A stretch of DNA of 64,000 nt from Collybiopsis luxurians FD-317 M1 (taxonomy: Eukaryota; Basidiomycota; Agaricomycetes; Agaricales; Omphalotaceae): the NCBI GenBank assembly GCA_000827265.1, contig KN834754.1:326831-390830 (forward strand), in the 5' to 3' direction. Of the stretch, positions 43,682 through 55,681 are shown piece after piece. The translations under genes were made by a program, and so were the position numbers. Below the pieces are notes generated by a model that was not told the DNA's origin, did no database searches, and saw only the letters and a list, made by a program, of their open reading frames with translations. Each line of letters opens with the position of its first letter. Position 1 is the first letter of the stretch.

Positions 43682-45694
43682 ATGTCAGCAAATATTGACC
43701 CTCGTCCCTCATCCAATGAAGACTCGAAGCAAGACGAACTGCAACTAGAGCCGTACAGTCCGACAAGCGTTCGCGTTGAGGAGATTCATTATAGGCTCTA
43801 CAAACGTCGCTTTCTAGGGCTACTGGGTATGGTACGCAGTATCGTATTTGTATCAAAGCAATCATCCAAGAACGCATTGGCCAGGTTGTTCTCAATATCG
43901 TCGGCGGCCTATGCTGGCCCTACTTTGGCCCCATTGCAAATAACTGTGAGCCAATCTTCCACGCACCTTGCCGCTGTTTATGACCTAAGTATGTTGTGCT
44001 TCCGCAGTGGTCACAGATTTCGGTATCACCTTGAATCAAGCTAGTTGGTTGGGCAACATAGTGGCTTGTATATATCTTCCCACAGCCTTATCTATTCCCT
44101 ATCTGTATGGCCGTTTCGGATTACGAAGATGTGTGCGTCCTGCTTCACTAGAGTTGTTTCACGCGAAAACCCTACAGAGTCTTAGTGTGACATTGGAGCG
44201 GTAGCTTTAATTTTGTCCTCGTGGATTCGTTATGCAGGCACGGTTCGATCGTTGTCTACGAATTCCTCGTATGCTCTTTTATTGCTTGGCCAGGTAACTG
44301 TATAAGTGGCGGTAGTGCTGTTTCGCATTTTAATCCCCTCTGTAGTGCGTTGGATCTGTTGCTCAGTCAATATATCAAGTACTAGGACCAAAGTACTCGG
44401 AAAACTGGTTCGATCTCAAAGGCCGTACTACAGCGACCATGATTATTGCCATCTCCAATCCAGTCGGAGGCGCTATTGGTCAACTTTTGAGCCCTCTGGC
44501 CGGAAGTACAAGGCAATCTGTCGGTGTATTCATGTTTCTTTTCGTCTTCCTCTGCTTAGTATTTATTCAGATTCTTATTCTGGGAATTATTTGCACAGCA
44601 GCTTCGCCCTTTGTTTTGATCATCCAATCGAAGCCGCCGATCCCCCCAAGTAAGAGTTTTGATTTGTAATGAACAAATCTCCCAGTCACGTCTGAACAGC
44701 TTACGCGGCTTCAACTGCGTCGGGGTCGTTTCGTTCACTTGCGCAGGATATTCTCCTGGGAGCGCGTTCGAACAGACAGTCAAATATGACTGGGCGGCAA
44801 CGTTTTGATTTTCTGGTTATGACCTGGCTTTTTGGTGTCCTTGTAGCTGCGTTCGTGAAAGCTATTACTCTAGAAATTCTGTCCATTGATGTCACTCTAG
44901 TACAAACACATTCTCCATCCTCACTGCGCAAATCATGGCAAGTCTGCATATTTTTATTTGAATCCTTATGCTCAAGCGTTCGAGGTAGGGACCTGCAGGA
45001 TACTCTCCTGATATCAGTGGACTTATGGGAGTGCGTATCCTTGCCTGACTGTAGTATGACAAACAGAGCAGCTAATGAATGTGTCTCAAGGCATGTCTAT
45101 TGCTTACAGGACTCGTTGCTGCGGTTATCACAGCGCCGCTCTTTGACAGGATTTTTACAAAACACCTTGCAAAATCGGCCAAGATTTCACTCCCAATTCT
45201 CGGAGGGGCCTGGTTGTCACTGATATGGGCTGGTAGGTATTGCTGACTTTGATTTGACTGATAAAACTCGAACGTTATGAACTGCTAGTTAAACCTCACA
45301 ACATGGGCGGTTTGTTTGCCATAATGACAATCTTGGGTGTATCTTCGATAACAATGTTGCCTGTGGCGCTCGAATTAGCTTCTGATTTGACAAGGAATGC
45401 GGAAGGAAGTTCAGCTATATTGTGGTTCATGTATGTCTATTAACTTTTGTCTCGTGCCAAGCCTCAATGTTGATTTTCAGGGGCAATCTCCTTAGCATCG
45501 TATTTGTACTTGTATACGATGCTTTGAGGGCAAGTCCAGATGCGAGCCCTCCCCTGAATATGCGGAGAGGGTTAATTTTTAATGGTGTTTTTGTAATGAC
45601 TTCTGTCCTGTCTGTGTGGCTGATCAAGGGCGAGCAAGTTAGAAAGAAAATCGACGAAGAGAAAGCGGTTGAAGCCGGAAGGGCTATTATATAA
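43682..45694 (+). CDS. MFS transporter, SLC49/FLVCR-like
   Basis: About ten exons from MSANIDPRPSSNEDS to a charged C-terminus (VRKKIDEEKAVEAG). The hydrophobic helices carry SLC49-like motifs: LYKRRFLGLLGM, VLNIVGGLCWPYFGPIANN, NQASWLGNIVACIYLPTAL, LYGRFGLR, VLGPKYSENWF, ISNPVGGAIGQLLSPL and LPVALELASDLTRNAEGSSA. This pattern is that of fungal relatives of FLVCR, which carry haem, choline or related cargo; the substrate is not predictable. It sits in a membrane, either plasma or vacuolar. No frame break was found. The 3' end converges on TRM11 at 50 bp. Confidence 0.8.
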
Positions 45695-45743
45695 TACTGA
45701 CCTACTGATTTACAATCTTCAATGATATTGACCAATGTTCGAA

Positions 45744-47586
45744 CTATTCGGTGTCGCTTTTCTTGAATCCCTGAAAATATTTCTCTCGAAAATGTCGATG
45801 GGCTGGGGTATGTTGGGTTTCATCTTCTTCGCTATCAAAGAAATTGGGTGGCTGATATTGCTGAGAGGTTACTTTACGGATCGTGACCAGCTTGTGAGTT
45901 TTCGTCAATGAAATTCCGTTCTCATGCGTCCAGACTTACTCTGCGACCCCACGACCCGAAATCCTGAAGAGAGTTGGCTATGACCTCCATGCCATCACAG
46001 AGCATGGTGTAAATGTCCACTTCTTCATATTGATCTGTCACAGTGGGCAGGAAGAAGACAAGTCGCCCTCCTGGTTTTAGAAGATATCGTGCAAGTAGGA
46101 CTAGGTCCTTTGCAAGATTGGACAGTTCATATGGTTTTGTAGGAGGAATGTACGGCGAATCGTTTCTGTCTGTGAGTCAGTAAGCAAAACATGAGGCGAA
46201 TATGAGAGCATACGGTCTGGGATTTGATCGATGTTCGTGATATAATGCTAACCTATCGGCGTCGAGCTCTTTTTTCCTTCCAAGACGTTTGGCTCCAGCT
46301 CGGACTCCATCTGGAATTAGTTGAAACAATATACATGATATAGATAGGTATGAAAGAACTGACAAGGTGGATCGGTCACAATCGCATCAAATAGTTCACC
46401 GCAGCGCCAGGGATGGTTGGTGACATCAAAAGTGCAAATGTCTACGATTCGCGGTGCTATGCCGTACTGAGAAGCTGCGCGAAAAACCCCCGGTGTGCTC
46501 TCTGTGAATTTGAATCAATCTACGGATTTTCCCAAGAAAAGAAAATATTGAAGAAACCTTTTCCTCTCATCTGTCGGCCATCAATATCCGAGCCCATCAT
46601 TTGAGCACCGAAGTATGCCACAGGCTGCGAAGCACATGGCATGAGCGCCAACTGCAAAGACATAAACCGAGACCTACGTAAGCCATACTTCCTGTGCCCA
46701 TAAAAGGGTCATAAATCAATCTACCAGGAGATGCCTGAAAGCTCTATATCAGAAGATCGATGAAACGCAAATGATATTCACGCACCAGCGTCTGATTAGC
46801 CATAAGCAGAGATATCTCTGCTTCCATGCTCGTATTCCCATAAAACAATCGTTTTTTAACGTCAAATGTTTTGATCAATGGACGAGCAGAACCATCCTCG
46901 ATCTAGAATGAAAATTAGAGTGAATTTACAATCGCAGAGAAGTCGGAATATACCAACTAGTCTACCAAAGTATACTTGAAGGAAATTGCCGTCTCCTTCG
47001 TGTCGTTCTCCAGTTTTGCCGACATGAGAATCATCTGCTCATAGCTATTAGTGAGAGTAGGCCATCCATCCGTCTCATACAAACATTCTTCGAAGCAGCC
47101 TAACGACAATTCAGGGTTCTTCATGTCGATCTGGCCCATGAAACCCATATAAGAGAAGCTTTCGATAACTTCTTTTTGACGACGTTGTGGAATCTTGTGG
47201 TTGTATGCGGAGACAATGAACTTGAACGATGTCTCGGGTATATAGCGTTCCCATAGACTCCTGTTTGCACGATTGCAAGAATGTAATTCTTCATAACTTG
47301 CACCTTTGCCATAAAATTCATATACGGACCTGGATGATTTCAATTGAAACCAGGATAAAGAAGCTGATACAAGATGAACTTACTTGATTAAAATGCACCT
47401 TTTTGCCAGCAATCTTGCATGGTTTTCAGATTCAAGTTCAATGACCATAAAAGGATGACCCGGATCGCGTTCGTCTGATACATCTGAAAGACATAACTTG
47501 AAATTGTATAGTTGTGCGATTGATTCAAGCTCAGGTATGCGGAACTCCGCGTGCGACTGGGCGAATATAACGAGATATTTTGACAT
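45744..47586 (-). CDS. TRM11: tRNA (guanine-N2-)-methyltransferase catalytic subunit TRM11
   Basis: About nine exons. The start MSKYLVIFAQSHAEFRIPEL is the family signature, preceded by an in-frame stretch I do not use. The THUMP-like region follows (SVYEFYGKGASYEEL, FKFIVSAYNHKI, FLQVYFGRLV). The SAM-dependent Rossmann core comes next (KTFDVKKRLFYGNTSMEAEISLLMANQT, LIYDPFMGTGSMA), then a late PPTKPYELSNLAKDLVLLARYLLKPGGRLVFF stretch broken by introns. With Trm112 it makes m2G10 on tRNA in the cytosol. Its start is 97 bp from the divergent TFIIIC gene; both serve tRNA biogenesis, so a shared promoter would make sense. Confidence 0.9.
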
Positions 47587-47683
47587 TTCGGCTGGATGGT
47601 GGGTACCGGTGGGTGAGTAAAAAAAATCGATCAGCGTAACCACAGCTTTGACCGACCGGCCCGCTGAAATCTCTCTCTGCACA

Positions 47684-50600
47684 ATGCACGATGGCGATGA
47701 CTTTATGGACGATCCTGATTCCTTCTCTGACGAAGCACTCGACGGTGAGCTCTTGCATGACTAAATATCTCATCTATCTTAAACTCTGCTGGTACAAAGA
47801 GAGTTCAGTTGCTTCCGACTCTTCGGAGAGCTCAAACGAAGAAGTAAATGACCAGGATGGAAACGTTGAAGGAGACAACGTCTCTGCAGTAGCCGAGAAA
47901 GAAATTGAAGGGGACTTTGAGTGAATAACATTTAAATACAGCTTCTCTCATGCGATTGACAACTGTTCCAAGTCGTCTAGTGCAAGATATCCGTCAACGA
48001 AATGACCCTTCATTAGCCAAGGACTGGGATATCAGTATTCAAGACGAGGAAGAAATCTTTAAGGACGACCTACGCGCTGCTTCAGGTATTGGAAAGCGTC
48101 GAAAAGGAGTGCGTATTTGTCCCACTGAGGTTGCTTTTCTTTCTGACTTGTCTTTTGAAGAAGTCGCGTGCGACCGGTCCTGCATTATCCCAGCAAGTAC
48201 GTTCTCTCATCGGCGATGGGAATCAAGCATTCGTGGACAATAACCTTCCTGAAGCCATCAGAATTATGCAAGAGGTTATTCGGATTGAACCGCGAGCAGC
48301 TTCTGCTTGGACTGTCCTTGCCCAATGTTACGAAGACATGCAGCAGAAAAATCGCGCTCTTCAGCTTCGAATAATGGCTGCTCACCTGAGGCATGATGCG
48401 GAGGAGTGGGATAGGCTAGCTCGGGAGTCTAGGTTTGTTTGCCATCGTTCGCTCCTCTGTTCATTTGCTCATGACGGCAGAGAGCTCGGTTTTCATCAAC
48501 AAGCGCTGTACTGCTACCGGAAAGTCTACAGCCTAGATCCGTCTAACGTCGACGCGCTTTGGGATCGCGCGGCTTTGGCTAGGGAAATCGGGGATCTGCG
48601 GATTGTGAGTGAAACTTTTCAACAATATCAATCATACTGAGATGTTCTTCCAAGGCCCGTCAAGCCTTTCTCTCGATTCTCAAGAGGTTTCCTCACGATC
48701 TTACCGTTCTTTCTGAAATACGCCCCATTCTCGTCGAAATGAGCGACTTTACCACTTGCTCAACATTATTCCAAAACGCTTTTGATGTATACCAGCAACG
48801 CTTTCCTTCCGGTACAGGTCCTATCGCGGGACCTCCTGGCACCGAATCCACTAGTGCACCGGTCCCTGGAGGTGGATTCGATATGCTCAATCTTTTGGTT
48901 CTTGCGGATTTATATAACACTCTTGGAGAGTACGACAAGGCCGTTCGTGTAATCAAATCAGGCAGTAGATGGTTGCAAGGAAGACGAGATCAAAAGTACT
49001 GGGATCTGTTGGAAGACGATAGGGAATTTGATCCAGAAGGATTTAGCAGGGCAGCGTTAGCAGCGGGGAACACAATCCAAGATCTCTCTTCTTCCCCAAA
49101 CTCGAATTTAATCTCAGTCGCGGCAGCTGCAAGTTCTGTTGCCGGGTCCGGTAATGCTAGAGTAGGGATTGTAGAAATGCAGTCTGGATATTTTCCTCTC
49201 GATGTTAACGCCCGACATCGCCTTGCGGTAGCGAGAATCAAGATGGGGGATGCTAACGAGGGTATGGTAAGTACTATATCGGTCTTTCAAACGGAACTCA
49301 AATTATCTTACGAGTTTCATGAGATTCACGCAAACGTCGTTTTACAAGAAGACATCTTAGATTATGCACCTCTGTTTACGGAAATCGCGGATGCGTATTA
49401 TGAACGGGGCCTGTGGGCAGAAGCAAGACCTGTGTACGAGATACTGGGAGCCGAGTCCAGTGTAAGCTCAGATCAAGCTCGAACGATATCTCGTTCATCC
49501 AATGATTCAATAGACTACCAACATATATGTCCTTCTCCAAACTGCATCATGCCTTCGAATGCTTGACGAATATAAGGATGCCGCCGAGATTTACGAGCTC
49601 GGTATGTGCAATTTTTTCCATGCTGGCTCTCATTTTCTGACTGTTTCCAGTACGTCTTGCTGATCCGACCAATAATGAAGCGAAAATGAAGCTGGCTGAG
49701 GTCTACGAGATTATGAATGAACCGCGCAAGGCCTTGGACCTGGTTTATCAAGGTGAGCTTGTTCACCCAAGCAATAAGGCTGGGTTTCGAACATTCAACA
49801 GTCATTGATTCCCGGAAACGTCGGAACAAGGATACATCTCAAACCAACGCCGCTTCATCCTCCTCCTCTGCGAATGCTTCCTCCTCGCTTTTTTCTGAAT
49901 CGAAAACTAACAAGGGGTCCTCTCGGTCGACTGGAGCGACTCAAAATCGACTAACGCAGGTTCAGCTCAAAGAACTAGAAGCAGAAAAGGAAAAAGAGGT
50001 GTTACGGAGCTATGCAAGAGTTACAGAAATATGGGATGGGATGATGAATGAGAGGGAACACAGGACAAGAGAGCTTTACTCTGACGCGGGGGCCACCAAA
50101 AAAATTATGGAGCAGTGGGATGGGGAAGCACCCGAAGGACCAGTGGAAAGGGAGTGGATGCTTGAGGCCGAAAAATTAGTGGACACCTTCAGAGAGACAA
50201 GGAATTTATTCACTGCTGCCAGGGTTAGTACGAATTACTGTTATGGCTCGGTGCTCACCCGGCTATAATTCTATAGAACAATCCGTTCCGAGGGATGTTT
50301 CCAAAACGGAGAGTCGCAAAAAAGACGAAAGACACGTCTTCTGATCATGAAGCGGATGAAGATCGCATGGCCTCAAGGTTACAACTTGATCTTCGTCAGT
50401 TCCTCCTTTGTAGTTTTGCCTGACACAATGAAATCCAACTTCCGCAGAGAGTGAACGGGCAGCTCGCAAGTCCAAAGCTGATGGGGTCGAAATATTCCGT
50501 GGCGTGTCGTTCAAGGATTGGCTACATTTAATCATGCAGGTCAGAACTTAACTGGTATGCTACTATAAGGTGATCTGACCTTTGTTTAGTATTGCTTCAT

Positions 50601-51876
50601 CCTCACCAGGCGTAACCAGTATGAACTAGCTGATGAAATTCTCCGTCATATTCTCATGTCCAATGCTTACATGACACATGAATATCAGTCCTCAATAAGA
50701 TTAGCTCTTGTCGGTACGCAAATTCCCTTGAGGCCGAGGTTCTATTGACTTAATCACACAGCATGCGCCATACACACCCAACATTACGCCGTGGTCGTCG
50801 AACAGTGTCGCAAACTCATATCCTCCAATCAATTCAATAACGAAGTCTATCGTCTTCTTATGGCTTCGCTCTCCTCTGGTCTACGTCCTACTGACTCTTT
50901 CATCACTTCCACTTTGCAGAAGTTCTTCTTCCGCGAGATGAAGCTGAATGACGTAGCCATGAAAAATCCGAGTTTACTGAAATGGAATAATGCCCTTAAA
51001 CGCTGGGCGCCCATAAATCCTTCGACACTTTCTTCGGGCTCAGGAAAGAGGGCAAATAACGACAAAGATGGAGCTGATGACTTGGGAGAAGAGGATTCAG
51101 ATGGGGGTGGTGGAGATGCTACACTTGAGAATGACTCTTCTTCACCAAATGACAGACCTGCGTTGCCAACAAAGAATAATCCACTAACGGTTGCTATCTA
51201 CGGGCAAATGTGTGTGGCTGCAAAAAGTTACCAAAGCGCAATATGTATGGCTCACGTCTTCAGATTCGGTTTCGTGGTTGGCTCATGTTTTACCTAGTTT
51301 ACCTCTTGCATGCCTACGATTATTGCCCTGAAGATCCCATGGTATCACTCTCGCTGGCAATAGCTTCAATCGGACGTGCTATGCAGAGACAGTCTGATAA
51401 TCGTCATCATTTGATAGCTCAAGTACGTAGCATTTCCTTTGCTTCCATTTCGGACTAATAGTTCGCAGGGGATGGCGTTTTTATCCAAGTATCGCTCACT
51501 GCGTACGGTCGATCCCGCTCGGATCTGCGAAGTCGAGTATAACTTTGGCCGACTGTTCCAGCAGCTTGGTACATTTACGTTTTCTCTTGCTCTCCTTACA
51601 TTTACATACGGGACTACTCTAGGACTCCACTCTCATGCGGTCAACCACTATGAGCGCGTCTTGAAACTATCCGATACTCAAGAAAAGGAAAATCAGAACT
51701 CGTTACATGTATGTATATATCTACATGTTTGCTGTTTCCTCTTCTTGTTTCTCATTCACTTACAGTCTGGTGCTTCTTTCGCGAAAGAAGCGGCTTACAA
51801 CCTTTCGTTGATTTACGTCTTGACAGGAGCAACGCCGCTGGCTGAAATGCTGTACCGACGATGGCTCTCAGTGTAG
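47684..51876 (+). CDS. TFIIIC TPR subunit (Sfc4/TFC4, GTF3C3-like)
   Basis: A multi-exon gene of ~1,000 codons. The first exons (start MHDGDDFMDDPDSF, then an acidic Ser/Glu exon) lead into VQDIRQRNDPSLAKDW and FKDDLRAASGIGKRRKG, then TPR repeats (SLIGDGNQAFVDNNLPEAI, AWTVLAQCYEDMQQK, ALYCYRKVYSLDPSN, LLVLADLYNTLGEYDKA). Charged linkers and more TPRs follow. The end YNLSLIYVLTGATPLAEM with YRRWLSV is typical of this subunit. TFC4 bridges TFIIIC and TFIIIB to recruit RNA polymerase III at tRNA genes. The acidic exon could be skipped without losing frame. Exon limits inside the body were not all resolved. Confidence 0.9.
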
Positions 51877-51986
51877 TTTCCTTAGCTGAGCATCTTTCTG
51901 CAAAAAAGACGTGAGCGGGAGTGAATGAATTCAAAGATGGCGGAAAGTTTTGGGGTATAGCCCTTAGATCAATGAATTTACATAAT

Positions 51987-52234
51987 TTACTTCTGAAGAT
52001 AGTCTCCTCAGACTGTTGGACAACGGAAGATCTTAAATTCAGTAAACTTACGAGTCCGAAATGAAATAGAAGAGTCGCCCACATCCCCCACCCCACAGCC
52101 TTCTTCACTTTCGCCGTGTCCTGGATCTTCGACGAACACGCCTGGTGCTCAGAGAATAAATCATTTGGCCCTGGAATGTGGTAACATCTCCTTTTCCGGG
52201 CCAGCTTTTCTTCATCCAGCTTCCGGACTCGCAT
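51987..52234 (-). CDS. Possible tiny single-span membrane protein
   Basis: Unrecognised. The model is complement(51987..51992, 52052..52234), 62 aa. It has a basic N-terminus (MRVRKLDEEKLARKRRC), a central polar region, then a hydrophobic C-terminal helix (VGWGMWATLLFHFGL). A consensus GTAAGT donor follows, and the AG acceptor adds one Lys before the stop. This would be a tail-anchored protein. It starts 187 bp from the divergent SWS1 gene and ends 110 bp beyond the TFIIIC stop. The 6-nt last exon makes this a tentative model. Confidence 0.3.
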
Positions 52235-52421
52235 TTTCACTTTCACGCATACAAACTCAGTAACAAAAGGAGAGTAATCGCACTCGACCACTGCTAGTAC
52301 TACGAACTCAGACTATCCATCACGTGATTGCAAAGGACAGCTTTGACACCGGTCTTCCGACTCTTCCCTGGACTCCGGTTGCGAAGCTACTTATGAATGG
52401 CTCTGTGGATTCATTTAGACA

Positions 52422-53016
52422 ATGATTTTATCCGTTGAATTGCTCCGCCTTGCTGACACAGTCATCGATTCTTTGGACCAAGGTCCGTCGTAAAATTTGA
52501 TTATTCACTTGGCTTATGATATGAATTCTGACTATTTCTTATCCAAAGGTCTAATCGAAGATTCCTTGTCTAAACTTCACGCTATCTTTCCAGACTCGCT
52601 GATTTTGGCAGCATTAGACCTCATCGACTTGCGAAAAGGTTCGTGACACTGACTCGGGGGTTCAAGTAAAGCTCTAAAGACCCCGGCAGTTACAAAGAAC
52701 TCGACTCCTTGGGGCTTTACCGAGTATGAAGTGTTAGGCTCAAGAGCTACTCATATAGTTTGCATCGGTCTCTCGCAGAGTTTAGGAACAAGTTATTGTA
52801 CTTGTCCAGCGTTCAACCTCTCAGTTCTTGAGATAGGTCAGAGCCTCACGGTAAGATCATTTACTTGCCAGTCTCTAATTGGCGCTGCTTATCGTTCGAT
52901 AAAAGTGTAAACATATTCTCGCAGTACGTCTCGCGGTCCGACTCAACTTGTGTGTAAAACAGGAGATCTCCCTCAACTATTTGGCCACCAGCGTTTCCCA
53001 ACGCTTTCCGCTCTAG
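52422..53016 (+). CDS. SWS1: SWIM-type zinc-finger protein SWS1/ZSWIM7
   Basis: Four exons, 52422-52482, 52549-52638, 52690-52850, 52906-53016, 140 aa, the same size as human ZSWIM7. The start is helical (MILSVELLRLADTVIDSLDQ). The SWIM motif is CTC, then a 15-residue gap, then CKH (YCTCPAFNLSVLEI, then LTCKHILAVRLA), split by an intron just before the CKH. SWS1 is the core of the Shu complex, which with Rad51 paralogues promotes Rad51 filaments in homologous recombination. I saw no Rad51 paralogue nearby. All exon phases agree and no stop interrupts the model. The exons are too short to stand out as open frames. Confidence 0.85.
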
Positions 53017-53187
53017 AGAAGCTTGAGATTATAAAATCATGGTAATCACCAACGTGTGTAATTAGGTATAACTATAATCATGAACCGAACTCCCTGGAAG
53101 CAATCCCAGTCTACAAAATGAAGTAAAATAAAGATACGACGAAAACCGATCCTAAAGTTATAAGTGTCAAATGCAATGTCGGAACAC

Positions 53188-55504
53188 TCATGGGCTTCTA
53201 TCTTCGTCTTCTCCCTTACCCCTCCATTCCAATAATGTAGCGTATTCCTTGATACCTTTGACCAAAAACTTCAATCCTTCGGAAGAGCAAAACGTGAGAG
53301 GAGCCCTGGAAGAGTCATTGGTCTCCACTGCACCATTCGTGATGCTGAGCCACTCTGCTAATTTATGAATCTCCTCTGGGTCCCAAAAGCCCCACCATCG
53401 CGGTCTATCAGCAGCAGGACTTTCATTCGCATCACTCGTTAGGTTCTTTCCCTTTCCAGAAGGCTTCGTGCCATGTACCGCCAGGAACCACGCCCAGTCC
53501 TTCAATGCCTCTCTATCTTCCTCTTCCTTCTGGTGACGGTGCCGACGCTTCCGAGTTTTCCTGGATTGCAGAGCATCTGATAAGCGTGAAGCGATATGAC
53601 TAAAAGCGTATTCTCGATCATGAATACCGGGAGTTAGGGCCCAGTAAGTGCGTCCGCTTGCATCGGTTCCAAGAGGACTAAATCGGGGCGTAAAGGCGGG
53701 AGCAATGACTTTGGCGGCGTTTTCAAATCCTTGGACTCTGGACTTGTGAGCCTGGCGTTCGAACTTAATTTTGGCCAACTGAAAGTATTGTGAAGAGCCA
53801 GGTATGAGTTGATCGCCTCCACATACAGTGAAACGATGCGAGACGAATAACTACTCACATCCGGTTCCTTGGCTTCTTCCAAAGTCTTTCTCACGATATC
53901 CCACAGCTCGTTCTCTAGTTTAATGCATTCCCTAGATTCTCTAAACTTTTCTCTCCCTTCCTTAGCTCCCTCTTCCAACTCGACGCGAATGGCATGAGAC
54001 TCTAGCACGGTTTCGATCAAGCCCAGTATGACAGGGATCATTTGAGCAGTATGGACTACAGAAAAGTCCGTGGAGGAAGCAGAGCGAGTACTCCGGACGT
54101 TCTGAACAACCGGAGGAGGGTAGGGATCCGGGAACTCTATAATGATACGATCTTCCGAAGATTCGTCATCACTATCCTCTCCTTTTGGTTTATCGGTTTC
54201 TGGAATCTTCTCGGGACGGCCTAAGGCCTCCCGCAAAGTGGATAAAATAGCCCACATCTTGGTCAGATTTGCCCCAGCATTGCGGATATCTTTCATTGCA
54301 TTCTTCATGACCTAAGGATAGTTCTCAAGATTAGATATGCGGATTATGAGGGCCGGAGAACCTACCAGTGTGGCACTACTATCTTCTTCTGCAGCCAAAA
54401 CCCCTATCAAGGACAGCACCAAGGATTTGACGCACACCTCACTAACCCAGTCTGGGTATTCTCCCCGTTCGTCCTCGGCAGCATCGTTCGGCTCATGAAA
54501 ACCTCCGATGAAATCCAGTTCTTCTAACTGAGCCTTGGGTATTGACATACCTCTGAGGTTGGAGAAACGCATGATGAATTCGCGGATGAAGATGCGGTCT
54601 TCAGCCTCTTTGAGCGAAAACTGAATAGGGACTTCGGACCAAGTGACGTTAGGCAGCACTAAGGGCTTCGCAATGCATGCCGCCGGAATTTGAGTAGTTT
54701 TACTGGTAGATGGATCGAGAATTGTCTGTCTCTGTGCACTGTTAGCTGGAATAGAGCGATTGGACCTAATCAAAGAAGAGAGTAAGAAAGGGGTATAATG
54801 TATGCGTTACAACTCACTCCAGGTTTAACTTATGAGCGGCTTTATTCCTACAGGTCCAACAGCTGCATTGTCCGCGACACTTGGGGCATCTGAATATCTT
54901 ATTAGTGCGAGTCGTATCGCATCATAAACATATTTTACTTGAAGATGTATGTAGCATCTGCGTGACCATTTTCTTTCTGACCTCGAGTAGTAGCAGTTAT
55001 TCTGTCGAGATCCTCGTTGTATCGATTCTTAAGGCAATTTCGGCAGTATTTTGCCGAGCAACGATGTGTATTGGTCGGCTTCGAGGCATTTCTGGAAATG
55101 CTGAATGTACACTGCAGGACAGCTGTAGCATGCGTTAGGTCTGGGGAGATTCAAGAGAGAGAAGGTTACTGGCCAGTTGGTTCGCGCTTGGCTTTGCACT
55201 GGTGACAGTTGATGAGGGTGCTGCTATCGGTGGGTGTCTGCTTCACCATGGTAGTGGAAGAGGTTTCGGTTCTAGGTTTCTTGGAGAGTGGATGAGGAGC
55301 CGAAGGTTCATTCTTGCGTTTGTTTGTCTGTGTGTCTGTATATGTTGTGATCAAGGGCGTGTTCTCCTTGTGGTTGGCGGTACTAAAGGACATACGAGAA
55401 GAATGAGATGTTACAGAGAACTGAGGATTATTAGTGTGTAGTGGAGACGGTGGTATCTCGACGTATACTTGTTTGAAACGCCAAGCAGCGGACGCTGTTG
55501 ACAT
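53188..55504 (-). CDS. CDCA7-type zinc finger (zf-4CXXC_R1) plus DDT/WHIM chromatin protein
   Basis: Multi-exon, about 680 aa. After a ~95-residue disordered start comes INCHQCKAKRE, CTFSISRN, RCSAKYCRNCLKNRYNEDLD, TATTRGQKENGHADATYIFKC and CPKCRGQCSCWTCRNKAAH: the paired CxxC fingers of the CDCA7 family. A DDT-like helical region follows (RIFIREFIMRFSNLRGM, VCVKSLVLSLIGVLAAEE). A long helical segment leads to FSPLGTDASGRTYWAL, a WSD/WHIM-type motif, then the C-terminus. CDCA7 works with the HELLS/LSH remodeler in DNA methylation; DDT and WHIM domains bind ISWI-type remodelers. The first intron near 55174 has no consistent GT donor: a GC donor (55073-type reading GCCAGT) keeps frame. Confidence 0.75.
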
Positions 55505-55681
55505 GGTTGATATGGTTGTGGTTTAAAATCAAGTCGCGTTGAAGATTGTTTCACGTGGACACCTGATCGTGGGAATTAAGTTAATTTCCTTTTTTGACAA
55601 TGACATCATTTCTACCTACAAAGTGACGAAGTTCTCCATGGCTGCAGCTATAAAATCTGTTAATCTTTTCCTGAAACCATA

